64,000 nt of DNA from Alcanivorax profundi (GCF_003597125.1 NZ_QYYA01000006.1:37102-101101); one strand, 5' to 3'; positions 1 to 8,930 are shown, counted from the stretch's first letter. Made by a program: numbers and translations. The notes: generated by a model not told the origin, from the letters alone.

Positions 1-1
1 T

Positions 2-721
2 CACTATCAACCGCTTCATGCCCAAGGCACGGTGTTGTATCTGCATGGCGGTGGCTATGTGGCCGGAAGCCCCGACACCCACAAAGCCATCACCTCTCAT
101 CTGGCCCGCTATGCCAATGCCCGGGTGGTGGTGCCAGATTACCGTCTCGCCCCGGAGCACCCCTGCCCGGCAGCGATTGACGACGCGGTGGCGGTCTACC
201 TGGGTTTGCTGGATGAAGGCGTTCACCCGGACACCCTCACCCTGATGGGAGACTCCGCCGGCGGCGGGCTGGCCATGGCGCTATTGCAGGCCCTGCAGGC
301 CCGCAAGGTTGCCCTGCCCAGCAGCGTGATTCTGTTTTCGCCGTGGGTCGACCTGACCGCCACGGCACTGTTCGACACCGACCGTGATTGCCTGCTCAGC
401 CCCGCCTGGCTGGAGAGCGGCGCCCTTCTGTACGCCGGTGCAGACACCGACCGTGCCCGCCCGCAGTGCTCGCCCATCAACGGTGAGCTGGGCAACCTGC
501 CACCGGTGCTGATTCAGGCCGGCAGTGACGAGATCCTGCTCAATGACAGCCACCGGCTGTGCCAGGCACTCAATGACGCTGGCACGCCCGCACACCTGCA
601 GGTGCACCCTCAACGCTGGCATGACTTCCAGCTCCACGCCGGGGTACTGGCTGATGCCGACCAGGCACTCATGACCTGCGCCCGCTTCATTCACCAACAC
701 TGGAAGGACGTCCGCCCATGA
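2..721 (+). CDS. alpha/beta hydrolase, HSL/family IV esterase (5' end cut by window)
   Basis: The frame is already open at base 2, so the N-terminus lies outside the window. The visible part begins just before the oxyanion-hole motif HGGG (bases 44-55), the hallmark of the hormone-sensitive-lipase family of esterases. The nucleophile Ser is in GDSAGG, the acid is probably the Asp in QAGSDEI, and the catalytic His is in RWHDF. Family members hydrolyse short- to medium-chain carboxyl esters, usually in the cytoplasm. About 80 residues are probably missing compared with the usual 300 or so. The stop TGA overlaps the ATG of the next SDR gene (ATGA), so the two are translationally coupled and may act on the same type of ester, alcohol or ketone metabolite. 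The substrate cannot be told from sequence. Confidence 0.9.
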   Translation, partial: HYQPLHAQGTVLYLHGGGYVAGSPDTHKAITSHLARYANARVVVPDYRLAPEHPCPAAIDDAVAVYLGLLDEGVHPDTLTLMGDSAGGGLAMALLQALQARKVALPSSVILFSPWVDLTATALFDTDRDCLLSPAWLESGALLYAGADTDRARPQCSPINGELGNLPPVLIQAGSDEILLNDSHRLCQALNDAGTPAHLQVHPQRWHDFQLHAGVLADADQALMTCARFIHQHWKDVRP

Positions 722-1479
722 AACGGATCCTGATCACCGGCGCGGCCAGCGGCATCGGCCTGGCCACCGCTCGCCTGTTTCACCGCAATGGCTGGACACT
801 GGGGCTGACGGATATCAACCACGACGCCCTTGTCGAGCTGGCCAGCGAGCTGGATCAGTGCTGGCATCGGCAGCTGGACGTCACCGACGACATTGCCTGC
901 CGTCACGCCTGCCAGGAATTCGCTGCCGATAGCGGCGGACTGGATGTGCTGTTCAACTGTGCCGGCATCCTGCAGATGGGGCATTTTGAAGACATCAGCG
1001 CCGAGCAGCACAAGCGTATTATCGACATCAATGTCACCGGCCTGATCAACATGACGCTGGCCGCCCATCCGCTACTGCAAGACAGTAACAGTGCTGCCGT
1101 CATCAATATGAGCTCCGCCTCGGCGCTCTACGGCACTCCGCACTTCGCCTCTTATTCCGCCAGCAAATTTGCCGTGCGTGCGCTGACTGAGGCACTGGAT
1201 ATTGAATGGGGCCGCCAGGGCATTCGGGTACTCGACATCATGCCCCCCTTTGTCAGCACCCCCATGTTGACCGAAGCCAGCTTCCGTTCACCGGTTGTCG
1301 ATCGTATGGGGGTCAACCTGGATGCCGACGACATCGCCCGCACCGTCTTCCAGGCTGCCACCGAGACTGCCCCTGTGCACAATCCGGTGGGTGGCGTCTT
1401 CAAACTGATGACGCTGAGCAACAAGCTGCTGCCCAGCCGGGCCACACGCCTGCTGATGCAGTTCATGAGTCGGGAATAG
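718..1479 (+). CDS. short-chain dehydrogenase/reductase (SDR)
   Basis: This is a 253-residue classical SDR. The Rossmann cofactor motif TGAASGIG lies near residues 7-14, the structural NAG motif appears as NCAG near residue 80, and the catalytic YSASK follows a conserved Ser. The protein should carry out NAD(P)(H)-dependent oxidation or reduction of an alcohol/carbonyl pair. After TGAASGIG the second strand ends in LTDIN, and an acidic residue there often favours NAD(H). The ATG overlaps the stop of the upstream esterase, which suggests a two-gene operon. SDR specificity is not readable from sequence, so no symbol is given. Confidence 0.9.
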   Translation: MKRILITGAASGIGLATARLFHRNGWTLGLTDINHDALVELASELDQCWHRQLDVTDDIACRHACQEFAADSGGLDVLFNCAGILQMGHFEDISAEQHKRIIDINVTGLINMTLAAHPLLQDSNSAAVINMSSASALYGTPHFASYSASKFAVRALTEALDIEWGRQGIRVLDIMPPFVSTPMLTEASFRSPVVDRMGVNLDADDIARTVFQAATETAPVHNPVGGVFKLMTLSNKLLPSRATRLLMQFMSRE

Positions 1480-1486
1480 TGTCAGC

Positions 1487-1509
1487 GGCGGGTTGCCCTG
1501 CAACCCGCC
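1487..1509. terminator. intergenic hairpin between convergent genes
   Basis: A perfect 10-bp stem (1487-1496 with 1500-1509, 3-nt loop) lies right after the SDR stop and before the 3' end of the opposing 3D-domain gene. There is no T-run on either side, so it may act only as an mRNA 3' stabiliser or a weak terminator. Confidence 0.45.
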
Positions 1510-1528
1510 AGCAAGGAATGTCGTCTCG

Positions 1529-1969
1529 TCACTGCCCGCTCTCACGGGCTGGCACGGTGTACCGGATCACGACCTTGCGACGCCCCCATTCCCGCGCGGC
1601 CTCAATGTCCTCACCCATGTAAATATCGATTTTTTTCTTCCAACGCCTGTGCATTTTGTCTTTGACTTTCCAGGTTCCGGGCAACCCCTCGATCTCCACC
1701 TCGGTGTTATGGTCCAGCCCCAGCGCAATCAGGTCACGGGACACCGCAATGGCCTTCATGCCCGGCTCCAGCCTGTCTCCCCACGCCGCCAGGGCATGGT
1801 CCTTGCCGTGCCCCTGGCCGTGCAGGGAGTTGTACGCCGTCGCAGTGACCGTGAGGGTTTCCGGCTCGGGTTGTGCCTCGCAAAACGACACCAGCCAGGT
1901 CAGCGACACCACAGCCAATGCAAAGCCGCCCGCATTCACTTTCCGTTGCCTCGGCAGGGTTACACTCAT
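1529..1969 (-). CDS. exported 3D-domain protein (MltA-like barrel fold)
   Basis: This is a 146-residue protein. Its N-terminus MSVTLPRQRK plus a hydrophobic stretch ending near Cys-Glu-Ala looks like a signal peptide, so it is probably periplasmic. The rest matches the 3D (Asp-Asp-Asp) domain: TATAYNS, then WGDRLEPGMKAIAVSRDL, then KVKDKMH and a KKIDIYMG segment. These contain the three conserved acidic residues also found in the catalytic domain of lytic transglycosylase MltA. A role in cell-wall turnover is an inference from the family. The frame is open upstream to 2155, but the extension is antisense to the next gene; the ATG at 1969 has a GGAG 7 nt upstream. That start is only 3 bp from the start of the divergent hydrolase. 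Confidence 0.82.
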   Translation of the reverse strand: MSVTLPRQRKVNAGGFALAVVSLTWLVSFCEAQPEPETLTVTATAYNSLHGQGHGKDHALAAWGDRLEPGMKAIAVSRDLIALGLDHNTEVEIEGLPGTWKVKDKMHRRWKKKIDIYMGEDIEAAREWGRRKVVIRYTVPARESGQ

Positions 1970-1972
1970 TCC

Positions 1973-2938
1973 ATGCTCCGTTTTCTGGTTTTCATTATGG
2001 TGTTGCCTTTGTACAGCGCCTGCAGTCAGCAGGCCTATGTGGAGACCCGCACGCCCATCGAGCCAACACTGACGTCGTGGGAGGCAGATCAACCGCCCCG
2101 TGGCGTGGTGCTGGCCCTGCACAGTTTCGGCGACTACCACGCCGCCTTTGATCAACTGCGTCCGCGCTTTGCCGAGGCCGGCCTGCTGCTGGACAGTTAT
2201 GATCAGGCCGGTTTTGGTTCACGCCTGCAGCAGGGCCACTGGCCAGGGGAACAACGGCTGGTCGAGGATGCGGTACAACGCATCGATCATCTTTACCAAG
2301 CCTACCAACGACCGGTGTTCGTGCTGGGTGAAAGCATGGGCGGCGCAGTCGCCATCCTGGCCGCACAACAGCGCCCTGACAAAGTCGCCGGGCTGGTGCT
2401 GGCCGCCCCGGCGGTGCGAGAAGGCATACGCTTGCGCTACGGCTGGAATGCCGCCATCGCTACCGTCGCCGCTATCGCACCCGGTTACCGCGTCACCGTA
2501 AACCGTGACCCGGACGACCCGTCTCTGGCCCCTGCCAATGCCCGGCGGCTGGCCCGCGATGCCCTGGTCATGCGACAGGTCAGGCTGGACACCTACTGGG
2601 GGCTCATTCAACTGGCCGATACCGCCAGCAACCAGGCCGCCAGCCCGGCTTACCCCGAGTTACCCGTGATGCTGCTCTACGGCGGCAAGGACAACACGGT
2701 GCCGCAAGCCGGTATCGATGCCCTGCGCAGGCATTTTGACCCCCACCTGTGCTGGCAGTTTCAGCCACAAGCCCCTCACCTGCTGCTGCAAGGCAATCAG
2801 TGGCAGGCTACCGCGCAGCGCATTATTGACTGGATCCAGCAACAAGAGGCAGGAATTGGCCCCAGCAGCACGTTACAGATGTCGCCAGACTGTTACCCTG
2901 TCGCCACGGATGACAACCACAGGGAATACTCTCCATGA
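1973..2938 (+). CDS. alpha/beta hydrolase lipoprotein (monoacylglycerol-lipase-like)
   Basis: This is a 321-residue protein. The N-terminus MLRFLVFIMVLPLYSAC resembles a lipoprotein signal with Cys17 as the lipidated residue, although Tyr at -3 is not ideal. The body is an alpha/beta hydrolase of the serine aminopeptidase S33 / monoacylglycerol lipase type, with ALHSFGDYHAAF at the oxyanion loop, nucleophile elbow GESMGG, acid in YGGKDNTVP and His in APHLLL. It probably cleaves an acylglycerol or similar ester at the membrane. The open frame extends further upstream, but that part is antisense to the 3D-domain gene. The stop overlaps the ATG of the following SDR, repeating the hydrolase-SDR layout at the left edge. 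Confidence 0.85.
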   Translation: MLRFLVFIMVLPLYSACSQQAYVETRTPIEPTLTSWEADQPPRGVVLALHSFGDYHAAFDQLRPRFAEAGLLLDSYDQAGFGSRLQQGHWPGEQRLVEDAVQRIDHLYQAYQRPVFVLGESMGGAVAILAAQQRPDKVAGLVLAAPAVREGIRLRYGWNAAIATVAAIAPGYRVTVNRDPDDPSLAPANARRLARDALVMRQVRLDTYWGLIQLADTASNQAASPAYPELPVMLLYGGKDNTVPQAGIDALRRHFDPHLCWQFQPQAPHLLLQGNQWQATAQRIIDWIQQQEAGIGPSSTLQMSPDCYPVATDDNHREYSP

Positions 2939-3768
2939 GCAAACGGGTACTGATCACGGGTGGCAATTCAGGTATCGGGCTTTGCACCGCGGAACAGCTG
3001 GCAGCACAGGGGGCAGACGTGACTCTGGCCTGCCGGAATATCAGCAAGGGCCAATCCGCCGTTGCCCGCATCAAGAACCGCTATCCCAATGCCGGCGTAC
3101 GCCTGTTTCCGCTGGACCTGTCTGATCTGGAAAATGTCCGTGACAGCGCAGCCAGCCTCTATCGTGAGCTGGGCGCCATTGATGTGCTGATCAACAACGC
3201 TGGCGTGGTACCTACCCGGCAGGAGTACACCCGGGATGGCTATGAAATGCAGTTCGGGGTCAACTATCTGGCGCCCGTGCTGTTTACCCACTTGATGCTG
3301 CCACTGCTGCAAAAGGGGGAACAGCCCCGCATCCTGCATCTGGCGTCTGTGGCTCACTGGTTGGGGCGCATCAACAAGAAAACCTGGCGGGGCCGCAAAC
3401 CCTACCTGGTGATGGATGCCTACGGACAATCCAAGCTGGGTAACATCCTGTTCAGCAATGTGCTGGCAGATCGGCTCCAGGAACTGGGCATCACCAGCAA
3501 CGCCCTGCACCCCGGCGGAGTGGACACCCCCATTTTCCGGCATGTGCCCAAACCCATCATGGCGCTGATCAAGCCCACACTGACCACCCCGGAAAAGGCC
3601 GCCCGCCTGCCCGTGAGCCTGGCCCTCGATCCACAATATGCCGGCATCAGCGGTGAGTACTTTGCCAATTTCAAACCCGCCATGCGTTCGCCACTGGCCC
3701 GCAACCGCAAGCTGGCAGACACCCTCTATTACGACACCATGGCGGAGCTGGGCCTGCCCGCGCTATAG
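2935..3768 (+). CDS. SDR family oxidoreductase (retinol dehydrogenase-like)
   Basis: This is a 277-residue SDR. Cofactor motif TGGNSGIG is at residues 8-15, CRN at the end of beta-2 is typical of NADP-binding retinol-dehydrogenase/WWOX-like SDRs, NNAGV follows, and the active site is YGQSK. These enzymes commonly reduce lipid-derived aldehydes or ketones. The ATGA overlap with the preceding lipoprotein hydrolase indicates coupled expression, so the pair may process one lipid product in succession. The 3' end overlaps the 3' end of acpH on the other strand by 6 bp. Confidence 0.88.
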   Translation: MSKRVLITGGNSGIGLCTAEQLAAQGADVTLACRNISKGQSAVARIKNRYPNAGVRLFPLDLSDLENVRDSAASLYRELGAIDVLINNAGVVPTRQEYTRDGYEMQFGVNYLAPVLFTHLMLPLLQKGEQPRILHLASVAHWLGRINKKTWRGRKPYLVMDAYGQSKLGNILFSNVLADRLQELGITSNALHPGGVDTPIFRHVPKPIMALIKPTLTTPEKAARLPVSLALDPQYAGISGEYFANFKPAMRSPLARNRKLADTLYYDTMAELGLPAL

Positions 3769-4368
3769 CCGTTCAGGCGATACAGGCAGCTCAAGGGCTG
3801 CCTGCTCTACCGCCTCACGCAACTGCGGGTAAAACACCAGAAACCCGGCTTCCAGCGTTTCATAACGCGGTTCGATTTCCTCGACCATTCCGGCAAACGG
3901 GTTCGCAAAACGGATCCTGGCCGCGATGGCATCCAGGGCTTCTCCCACCTGCGACAGGCGGGCGTACCGGTTTAGCAGATCATGCTCCAGCAGCCCCTCC
4001 ATCCGGGGGCGCATGGTCGCCGGCATCATCGGCAAGCCCGCTTCCAGGTCCCGGTAGTGCTGCGCAATGGCTTCCTCGCGTGGCTCCGCATGAAAATCCG
4101 ACCAGTGCTGCCATAGAAAATGATCAAACAACACATCCAGTGCCACCCCGGAAAATCGCCTGCGTTGTGAAGAAAAACCTCGCCGCTGGGCCACGACCCA
4201 GGGGTGGTCATCGGTAAAGCGGTCCACCAGCAGGTGATTGGCCAACCCCCGTGCCACCGGACCAGACAGGGCTGAACGGTCCACGCCACGCAGGAAGTCA
4301 CCCAGCACATTGCCCACCTTGGAAGGCACGGAGGGCTTGGCCAGAGAAAGGTGCGCCAGATAATTCAT
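3763..4368 (-). CDS. acpH: acyl carrier protein phosphodiesterase (DUF479)
   Basis: This is a 201-residue protein, close to the 193 of E. coli AcpH. The start MNYLAHLSLA, the GDFLRG motif, the DRFTDDHP segment and DHFLWQHW all match the family. AcpH hydrolyses the 4'-phosphopantetheine arm from holo-ACP and belongs to the HD-phosphatase-like metal-dependent hydrolases; the conserved Asp and His residues of these motifs are present. It is convergent with the SDR gene and overlaps it by 6 bp at the 3' ends. The hinT gene lies upstream on the same strand, 53 bp away, so the two may be co-transcribed. Confidence 0.9.
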   Translation of the reverse strand: MNYLAHLSLAKPSVPSKVGNVLGDFLRGVDRSALSGPVARGLANHLLVDRFTDDHPWVVAQRRGFSSQRRRFSGVALDVLFDHFLWQHWSDFHAEPREEAIAQHYRDLEAGLPMMPATMRPRMEGLLEHDLLNRYARLSQVGEALDAIAARIRFANPFAGMVEEIEPRYETLEAGFLVFYPQLREAVEQAALELPVSPERL

Positions 4369-4421
4369 GACACTGCACGGAGCGTGCCCAGTGCATACTC
4401 ACACCGGGCCCGCGGCAGGAT

Positions 4422-4778
<357 letters not shown>

Positions 4779-4972
4779 TTAGCATGCCAGCCGCGAGCAG
4801 GACATTTACCGTCAGGATGTGCACTTCACTGAGTATCGGGTGTGCCCCGGTTCACAGCTCGCACGATAACTGCACGGAAAATAACCCAATACGGTGACGA
4901 CAACCTTAGCGGCAGGTCAGAATGGTGGCATTATAGTGCTCTCTGAATCCATCTTTGATCAACCGGGACAGC

Positions 4973-5881
4973 ATGGCGACACTCTTTGTTGAAAATTTGA
5001 CCGTTGCAGATTTTTCCTACCTGCACCCCAAACGCGGCATGATCGGGGAATCCTGGCTGGTTGACCTGGAATTAAGCGGCGATCTGGACCATCAGGGCAT
5101 GGTGTTCGATTTTGGCCACATCAAGAAATCCATCAAACGTATCATCGACGACAATGTGGATCACCGACTGCTGGTGCCGATGGACTGCGAACAGGTCTCC
5201 GTGGCCGAGCGCGACAACAACACCAGCCTGGAGTGGCAATACCGGGGCGGCACGATTCGCATGGTCGTGCCCAGCGAAAGCCTGTTGCTGATGTCCGGCC
5301 CGGAAGTCTCCAAGGCCAGCCTGACCTTGTACCTGATGGAGCTGGTACAAAGTATCGTGCCTGAGAATGTCGCAGAGGTTCGCGTCATTCTGCGCGAGGA
5401 AGACACCGGTACCGCTCCCTATTACCACTATTCCCATGGCCTGAAGAAGCACGACGGCAACTGCCAGCGCATTGCTCACGGCCACCGCTCCAGCATCCAT
5501 ATCTTTGAAAATGGACGCCGCAGCCGTTACTGGGAAAAGCTCTGGGCCGACCGCTGGGAAGATATCTATATCGGCACAGAAGAGGATCTCGAGGGCACCT
5601 ACTACATTGATGAGATTCCTCATCACCGGTTCCGGTACGACGCACCACAAGGGCGATTCGAGCTGGTCATCCCGGAAGATCACTGTTATTTGATCAATAC
5701 TGACTCCACCGTGGAGCAGCTGGCCGCCCACATTGCTGAGCAGCTTGCGGTAGAGGCGCCCGGCAAGCACTTCCGGGTGCGTGCCTTCGAGGGGGTTGGC
5801 AAAGGGGCCATCGCCGAAGCGGGCGAGGATCTGCCCGGCCGAACCCAATCGGGCTGGCTGGCCGGTTCTGCCGTAATCTAG
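4973..5881 (+). CDS. double-domain 6-carboxytetrahydropterin synthase-like (PTPS/QueD family)
   Basis: This is a 302-residue protein, about twice a normal QueD (about 120-150). Both halves resemble the 6-pyruvoyl-tetrahydropterin synthase fold. The N-terminal half keeps GMVFDFGHIKKS and a DHRLL motif but has no Zn-binding His-Gly-His. The C-terminal half has the metal site (SHGL, then GNC, then HGH) and lacks a clear DF/DH pair. A composite active site across the two halves, or a changed reaction, is therefore possible. The family acts on 7,8-dihydroneopterin triphosphate, made by GTP cyclohydrolase I; folE2, 25 kb away, could supply it. I chose ATG 4973 with GGGA upstream; an in-frame TTG at 4955 is the alternative. 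Confidence 0.78.
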   Translation: MATLFVENLTVADFSYLHPKRGMIGESWLVDLELSGDLDHQGMVFDFGHIKKSIKRIIDDNVDHRLLVPMDCEQVSVAERDNNTSLEWQYRGGTIRMVVPSESLLLMSGPEVSKASLTLYLMELVQSIVPENVAEVRVILREEDTGTAPYYHYSHGLKKHDGNCQRIAHGHRSSIHIFENGRRSRYWEKLWADRWEDIYIGTEEDLEGTYYIDEIPHHRFRYDAPQGRFELVIPEDHCYLINTDSTVEQLAAHIAEQLAVEAPGKHFRVRAFEGVGKGAIAEAGEDLPGRTQSGWLAGSAVI

Positions 5882-5885
5882 GGCC

Positions 5886-5948
5886 TGTCTGCAGGAGCCA
5901 TGGGCACATCCAGCCGGATCCCCATGGGAGCATCGCCCCCTGCAGACA
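5886..5948. repeat. 10-bp inverted repeat with internal CCATGGG copies
   Basis: TGTCTGCAGG at 5886-5895 is perfectly inverted at 5939-5948. Inside it, CCATGGG-containing segments at about 5898 and 5921 can also pair. It lies between the convergent ends of the PTPS-like and LysR genes. It could be an extended hairpin that ends transcription from both sides, but no T-run follows. Confidence 0.4.
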
Positions 5949-5978
5949 AAGGGCGGGGGCGAGCGGCGTGGCGGCCCA

Positions 5979-6926
5979 TTACTCCTGCGAGAGAATGCTT
6001 TCTGCCTCTTCCTGAATCAGTCGACGCAGCCAACGATGAGCCACGTTGTGGTGCAACAATGATGACCAGGCCATCTTCAGCTCGAACTCCGGGATATCGA
6101 AAGGCGGCTGCTTGATCAGCAGCCGGGGATTCTGTGCCTGCATTTTCGCCACCCGGGACGGCAGGGTCGCCACCAGATCATTGTTCATCGCCAGCAACGC
6201 CGGCATCTGATAGTGGCGGGTAAAAATACTGATCTTCCGGCTCTTGCCCAGCAACTCCAGGGCATGATCAATCCAGCCAAGCCCGCCCAACTTCTCGGGA
6301 TTCATGCCAAAGCCAACACCAAACCCGGTTTTCGACACCCAGATATGCTGAGCCGACAGGTAGCTCTCCAGATTGAAATCCATGGCAATGGGGTTGTCGC
6401 GATTCAGCAGACAGGAAAACGAATCTTTCCACAGATTCACCTGATGAAATGATCCTGGCATCTCGTTGAACCGGTTCACCGCCATGTCTACCCGGCCCTG
6501 CTCCATATCCTGATAGCTCACATCCGAGGGGGTCAGAAAATCCAGAACCACATCGGGCGCTTCTGCCCGCAGCCGCCGCACAATATGCGGCACCAGAGTC
6601 GCCTCGGCATAATCACTGGTCATGATCCGGAACACCCGGCGACTGGCTTCCGGCCGAAAAATATCTTCCGGGACGAACAACTGCTCTGCCTGGGCAAGGA
6701 TTTGCCGAACCAACGGCCGTAACTCCTGGGCTCGCTCGGTGGCAGTCATCCCCTCGCTGGTTCGAATCAGCAGGGGGTCACCGAACATTTCCCGCAACCG
6801 TTTAAGTGAGTTACTCATGGCAGGCTGGGTAATCCCCAACTGCTCGGCAGCCCGGGTCACATTTTGCTCACGCAACAGCACATCCAGGTACTTGAGCAAG
6901 TTCAGGTCTGCGCTGGCAATATTCAT
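5979..6926 (-). CDS. LysR family transcriptional regulator
   Basis: This is a 315-residue LysR-type regulator. The N-terminal winged helix-turn-helix (residues about 6-65) contains the typical NVTRAAEQLGITQPAMSNSL recognition region. The effector-binding domain runs from about residue 90 to 300. Overall it resembles the NodD/PntR-like branch with its DLNLLKYLDVLLRE start. No target operon sits divergently next to it; the upstream gene across 380 bp is a small Arc-type DNA-binding protein. The effector is unknown. Confidence 0.9.
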   Translation of the reverse strand: MNIASADLNLLKYLDVLLREQNVTRAAEQLGITQPAMSNSLKRLREMFGDPLLIRTSEGMTATERAQELRPLVRQILAQAEQLFVPEDIFRPEASRRVFRIMTSDYAEATLVPHIVRRLRAEAPDVVLDFLTPSDVSYQDMEQGRVDMAVNRFNEMPGSFHQVNLWKDSFSCLLNRDNPIAMDFNLESYLSAQHIWVSKTGFGVGFGMNPEKLGGLGWIDHALELLGKSRKISIFTRHYQMPALLAMNNDLVATLPSRVAKMQAQNPRLLIKQPPFDIPEFELKMAWSSLLHHNVAHRWLRRLIQEEAESILSQE

Positions 6927-7306
6927 TGCTTGAATAACCTATCAAATCCACATCATTGAAATGGATTCTAACACCCGGCCCGCCCGCCCTGCCCGAACTA
7001 TTTGTGGGCATGGCGCGCCACGCCTTAGTGCAAGACTTCGAGACCTCTCATGACAGGTGTTAACCACGTCCCCCTTTGCACTAATGGCAACCTGCCAGTA
7101 TCGCCTGATAACAAAAAAATGCGTAAGGTGTGGACACATGTAGATCACGGTGCGGCACAGTAATACAAGCCTGAATCTGATCCGGCACTGTTCTCACAGG
7201 TAGTGGTTTTTCCCTGTTTACCCATTTCCCGGCGGCGCAGTCGAACGCCCTGCATACCGCAAAGGCAGCCAAGCATCAGGCCACCGGGAAAGAATCAGAG
7301 GTTACT
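6927..7306. other. gene-free stretch between divergent regulators
   Basis: These 380 bp separate the start of the LysR gene from the start of the Arc-like gene and must carry both promoters. I see no open frame with a ribosome binding site and no clear repeat or terminator. The segment at 7075-7130 is locally more A/T rich and includes a run of seven A. Confidence 0.4.
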
Positions 7307-7579
7307 ATGACAAACAACGCCACCACGCGAACCGAGAAGTTCGTGGTGCGTTTCCCTTGCGGAATGCGTGCAGAAGTGTCAACGGCGGCCAACCATAGCC
7401 ATCGCAGCATGAATGCAGAAATCATTGCCCGGTTGGAGCACAGCCTGGGTAATTGGCCCGAAACCCTGCCTCAGGGAGAAACCGCCGTGCCGCAAGGTTC
7501 GGAGGAAGCGTTTTTGCTGGAGCGCTTTCGCCAGCTTTCGGTGACCAAACAGCAGGCCCTGCTTGCCCTTTTGGACTAA
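7307..7579 (+). CDS. Arc-type ribbon-helix-helix DNA-binding protein
   Basis: This is a 90-residue protein. Residues about 10-45 fit the Arc DNA-binding domain: FVVRFPCGMRAEV forms the beta strand and first helix, and HRSMNAEIIARLE forms the second helix with the conserved RSxNxEI pattern. These proteins dimerise and insert a two-stranded beta sheet into the operator. The remaining half, rich in Glu and Gln, may be an oligomerisation helix (LLERFRQLSVTKQQALLALL). It is not accompanied by a toxin gene. The target is unknown; it could control itself or the diguanylate cyclase 120 bp downstream. Confidence 0.8.
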   Translation: MTNNATTRTEKFVVRFPCGMRAEVSTAANHSHRSMNAEIIARLEHSLGNWPETLPQGETAVPQGSEEAFLLERFRQLSVTKQQALLALLD

Positions 7580-7700
7580 CAGGGAAACCGACCTTTCATC
7601 TCCGGTGCGCGCCGTCAGGAAAACAATTTATGCCGTCTCGTGGCGCTTGCGCTACCATGGCAGTGCCAACTTCATGGAATGAACAGGAGCCCGGTCCGGC

Positions 7701-8930
7701 GTGACGGCAACACAGTCTCCCAATCCCCTGCCCACCGGCAGCGACATCTCGCTGCCCTGGCATCTGCGCCTGCCCAAGGCGCTAGAGAAGGACTTCCGCC
7801 TATACTTTCGCGCCTCAGTGGCCAAGGTCGCCCCGGGCGCTTTCCTCCTGATCGGTATCCTGTTGGCCTGTGCGATGCTGGTGGAATCTGTCGTTGGTGA
7901 CGAAATCATTGCCCACTCGTGGCGTCCGCGTCTGTTTACCCTGATGATCACCGGGGGCTGCCTGCTACTGGCCCGTAACCCTCGCGGGCGCGAGTGGCTG
8001 CACCCCGCTACGCTCACACTGGGGCTTGCCATCGCCAGCACGGGAAACTACCTTGGATACACCATTTCCCACCCTCTTTCCTACACGTTCTTTCTGCATA
8101 CCCCTATTGCCGTAATCATGATCTGCACGCTGATCCGGGTCCCCTTTTACCAGGCACTGGGAGGGTCTCTGATTATGATAGGCGCTCTTGGGGTTACCCT
8201 GTTTATGGATCCTTCACGTGTAGAATTCGAACCGCTGACTCTGATGTTAGTCACCCTCGCCTTTTCCAGCATGAGCCTGTTCGGTCAATACGTGTATGAA
8301 CGACTGCTACGTCAGCACTTCCTGTCAGAACACGTTCTGTTTCAACACAGGGATGAACTGCACTCCGCCAACCTGATTCTGGAGAATCAGGCCACGGTGG
8401 ATGGCATGACCGGGTGTATCAACCGGCGGGGTATGGAATCCCGATTGAATCATCTTTATCACCTGCTCCAGAAGCAAAGCCCTGACGCTCCTGAACGCGT
8501 GACACTGATGCTGTTTGATATCGACTTCTTCAAGCAATACAACGACACCTATGGCCACCCTGCCGGGGACGAATGCCTCAAGAAGGTCGCCAGCGTACCG
8601 CTATCCATGGTGCAGGCGGAAAAAGACTTTGTGGCACGCTATGGCGGCGAAGAATTCGTGATCGTACTGACCGATTCCAGCTTCAACGATGCGCTGGTGT
8701 TTGCCGAGCGCATGCGTAACCGCGTCGAGCAACTAGGCTTGCCACACAGCGGTTCCCGCATCAGCCAGGTGGTCACCATCAGCGTCGGGGTCGCCTGCTC
8801 AGACGGCCAGGCCGACAACGGTGCCGAACTCCTCAAGCTCGCCGACGAAGCCCTCTACCAGGCCAAAGGCGCAGGCCGTAACCGGGTGGCGCTGATGAGC
8901 AATCAGGGGCTGGTAGAAATGCTTAATTAA
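7701..8930 (+). CDS. membrane-bound diguanylate cyclase (GGDEF)
   Basis: This is a 409-residue protein with a GTG start and AGGAG about 11 nt upstream. The N-terminal half holds about five or six hydrophobic membrane segments (residues about 40-200) with no recognisable sensor domain. The C-terminal GGDEF domain has LFDIDFFKQYNDTYGHPAGD and the active-site signature GGEEF (in ARYGGEEF), so it should make c-di-GMP from two GTP. The inhibitory I-site RxxD expected five residues before GGEEF reads AEKD, so product inhibition is probably absent. It may be controlled by the Arc-like protein upstream. Confidence 0.9.
   Translation: MTATQSPNPLPTGSDISLPWHLRLPKALEKDFRLYFRASVAKVAPGAFLLIGILLACAMLVESVVGDEIIAHSWRPRLFTLMITGGCLLLARNPRGREWLHPATLTLGLAIASTGNYLGYTISHPLSYTFFLHTPIAVIMICTLIRVPFYQALGGSLIMIGALGVTLFMDPSRVEFEPLTLMLVTLAFSSMSLFGQYVYERLLRQHFLSEHVLFQHRDELHSANLILENQATVDGMTGCINRRGMESRLNHLYHLLQKQSPDAPERVTLMLFDIDFFKQYNDTYGHPAGDECLKKVASVPLSMVQAEKDFVARYGGEEFVIVLTDSSFNDALVFAERMRNRVEQLGLPHSGSRISQVVTISVGVACSDGQADNGAELLKLADEALYQAKGAGRNRVALMSNQGLVEMLN

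Noticed and set aside
1970..2155. N-terminal extension of the 3D-domain gene
   Set aside because: It would run antisense through the lipoprotein hydrolase and put the signal peptide inside the protein.
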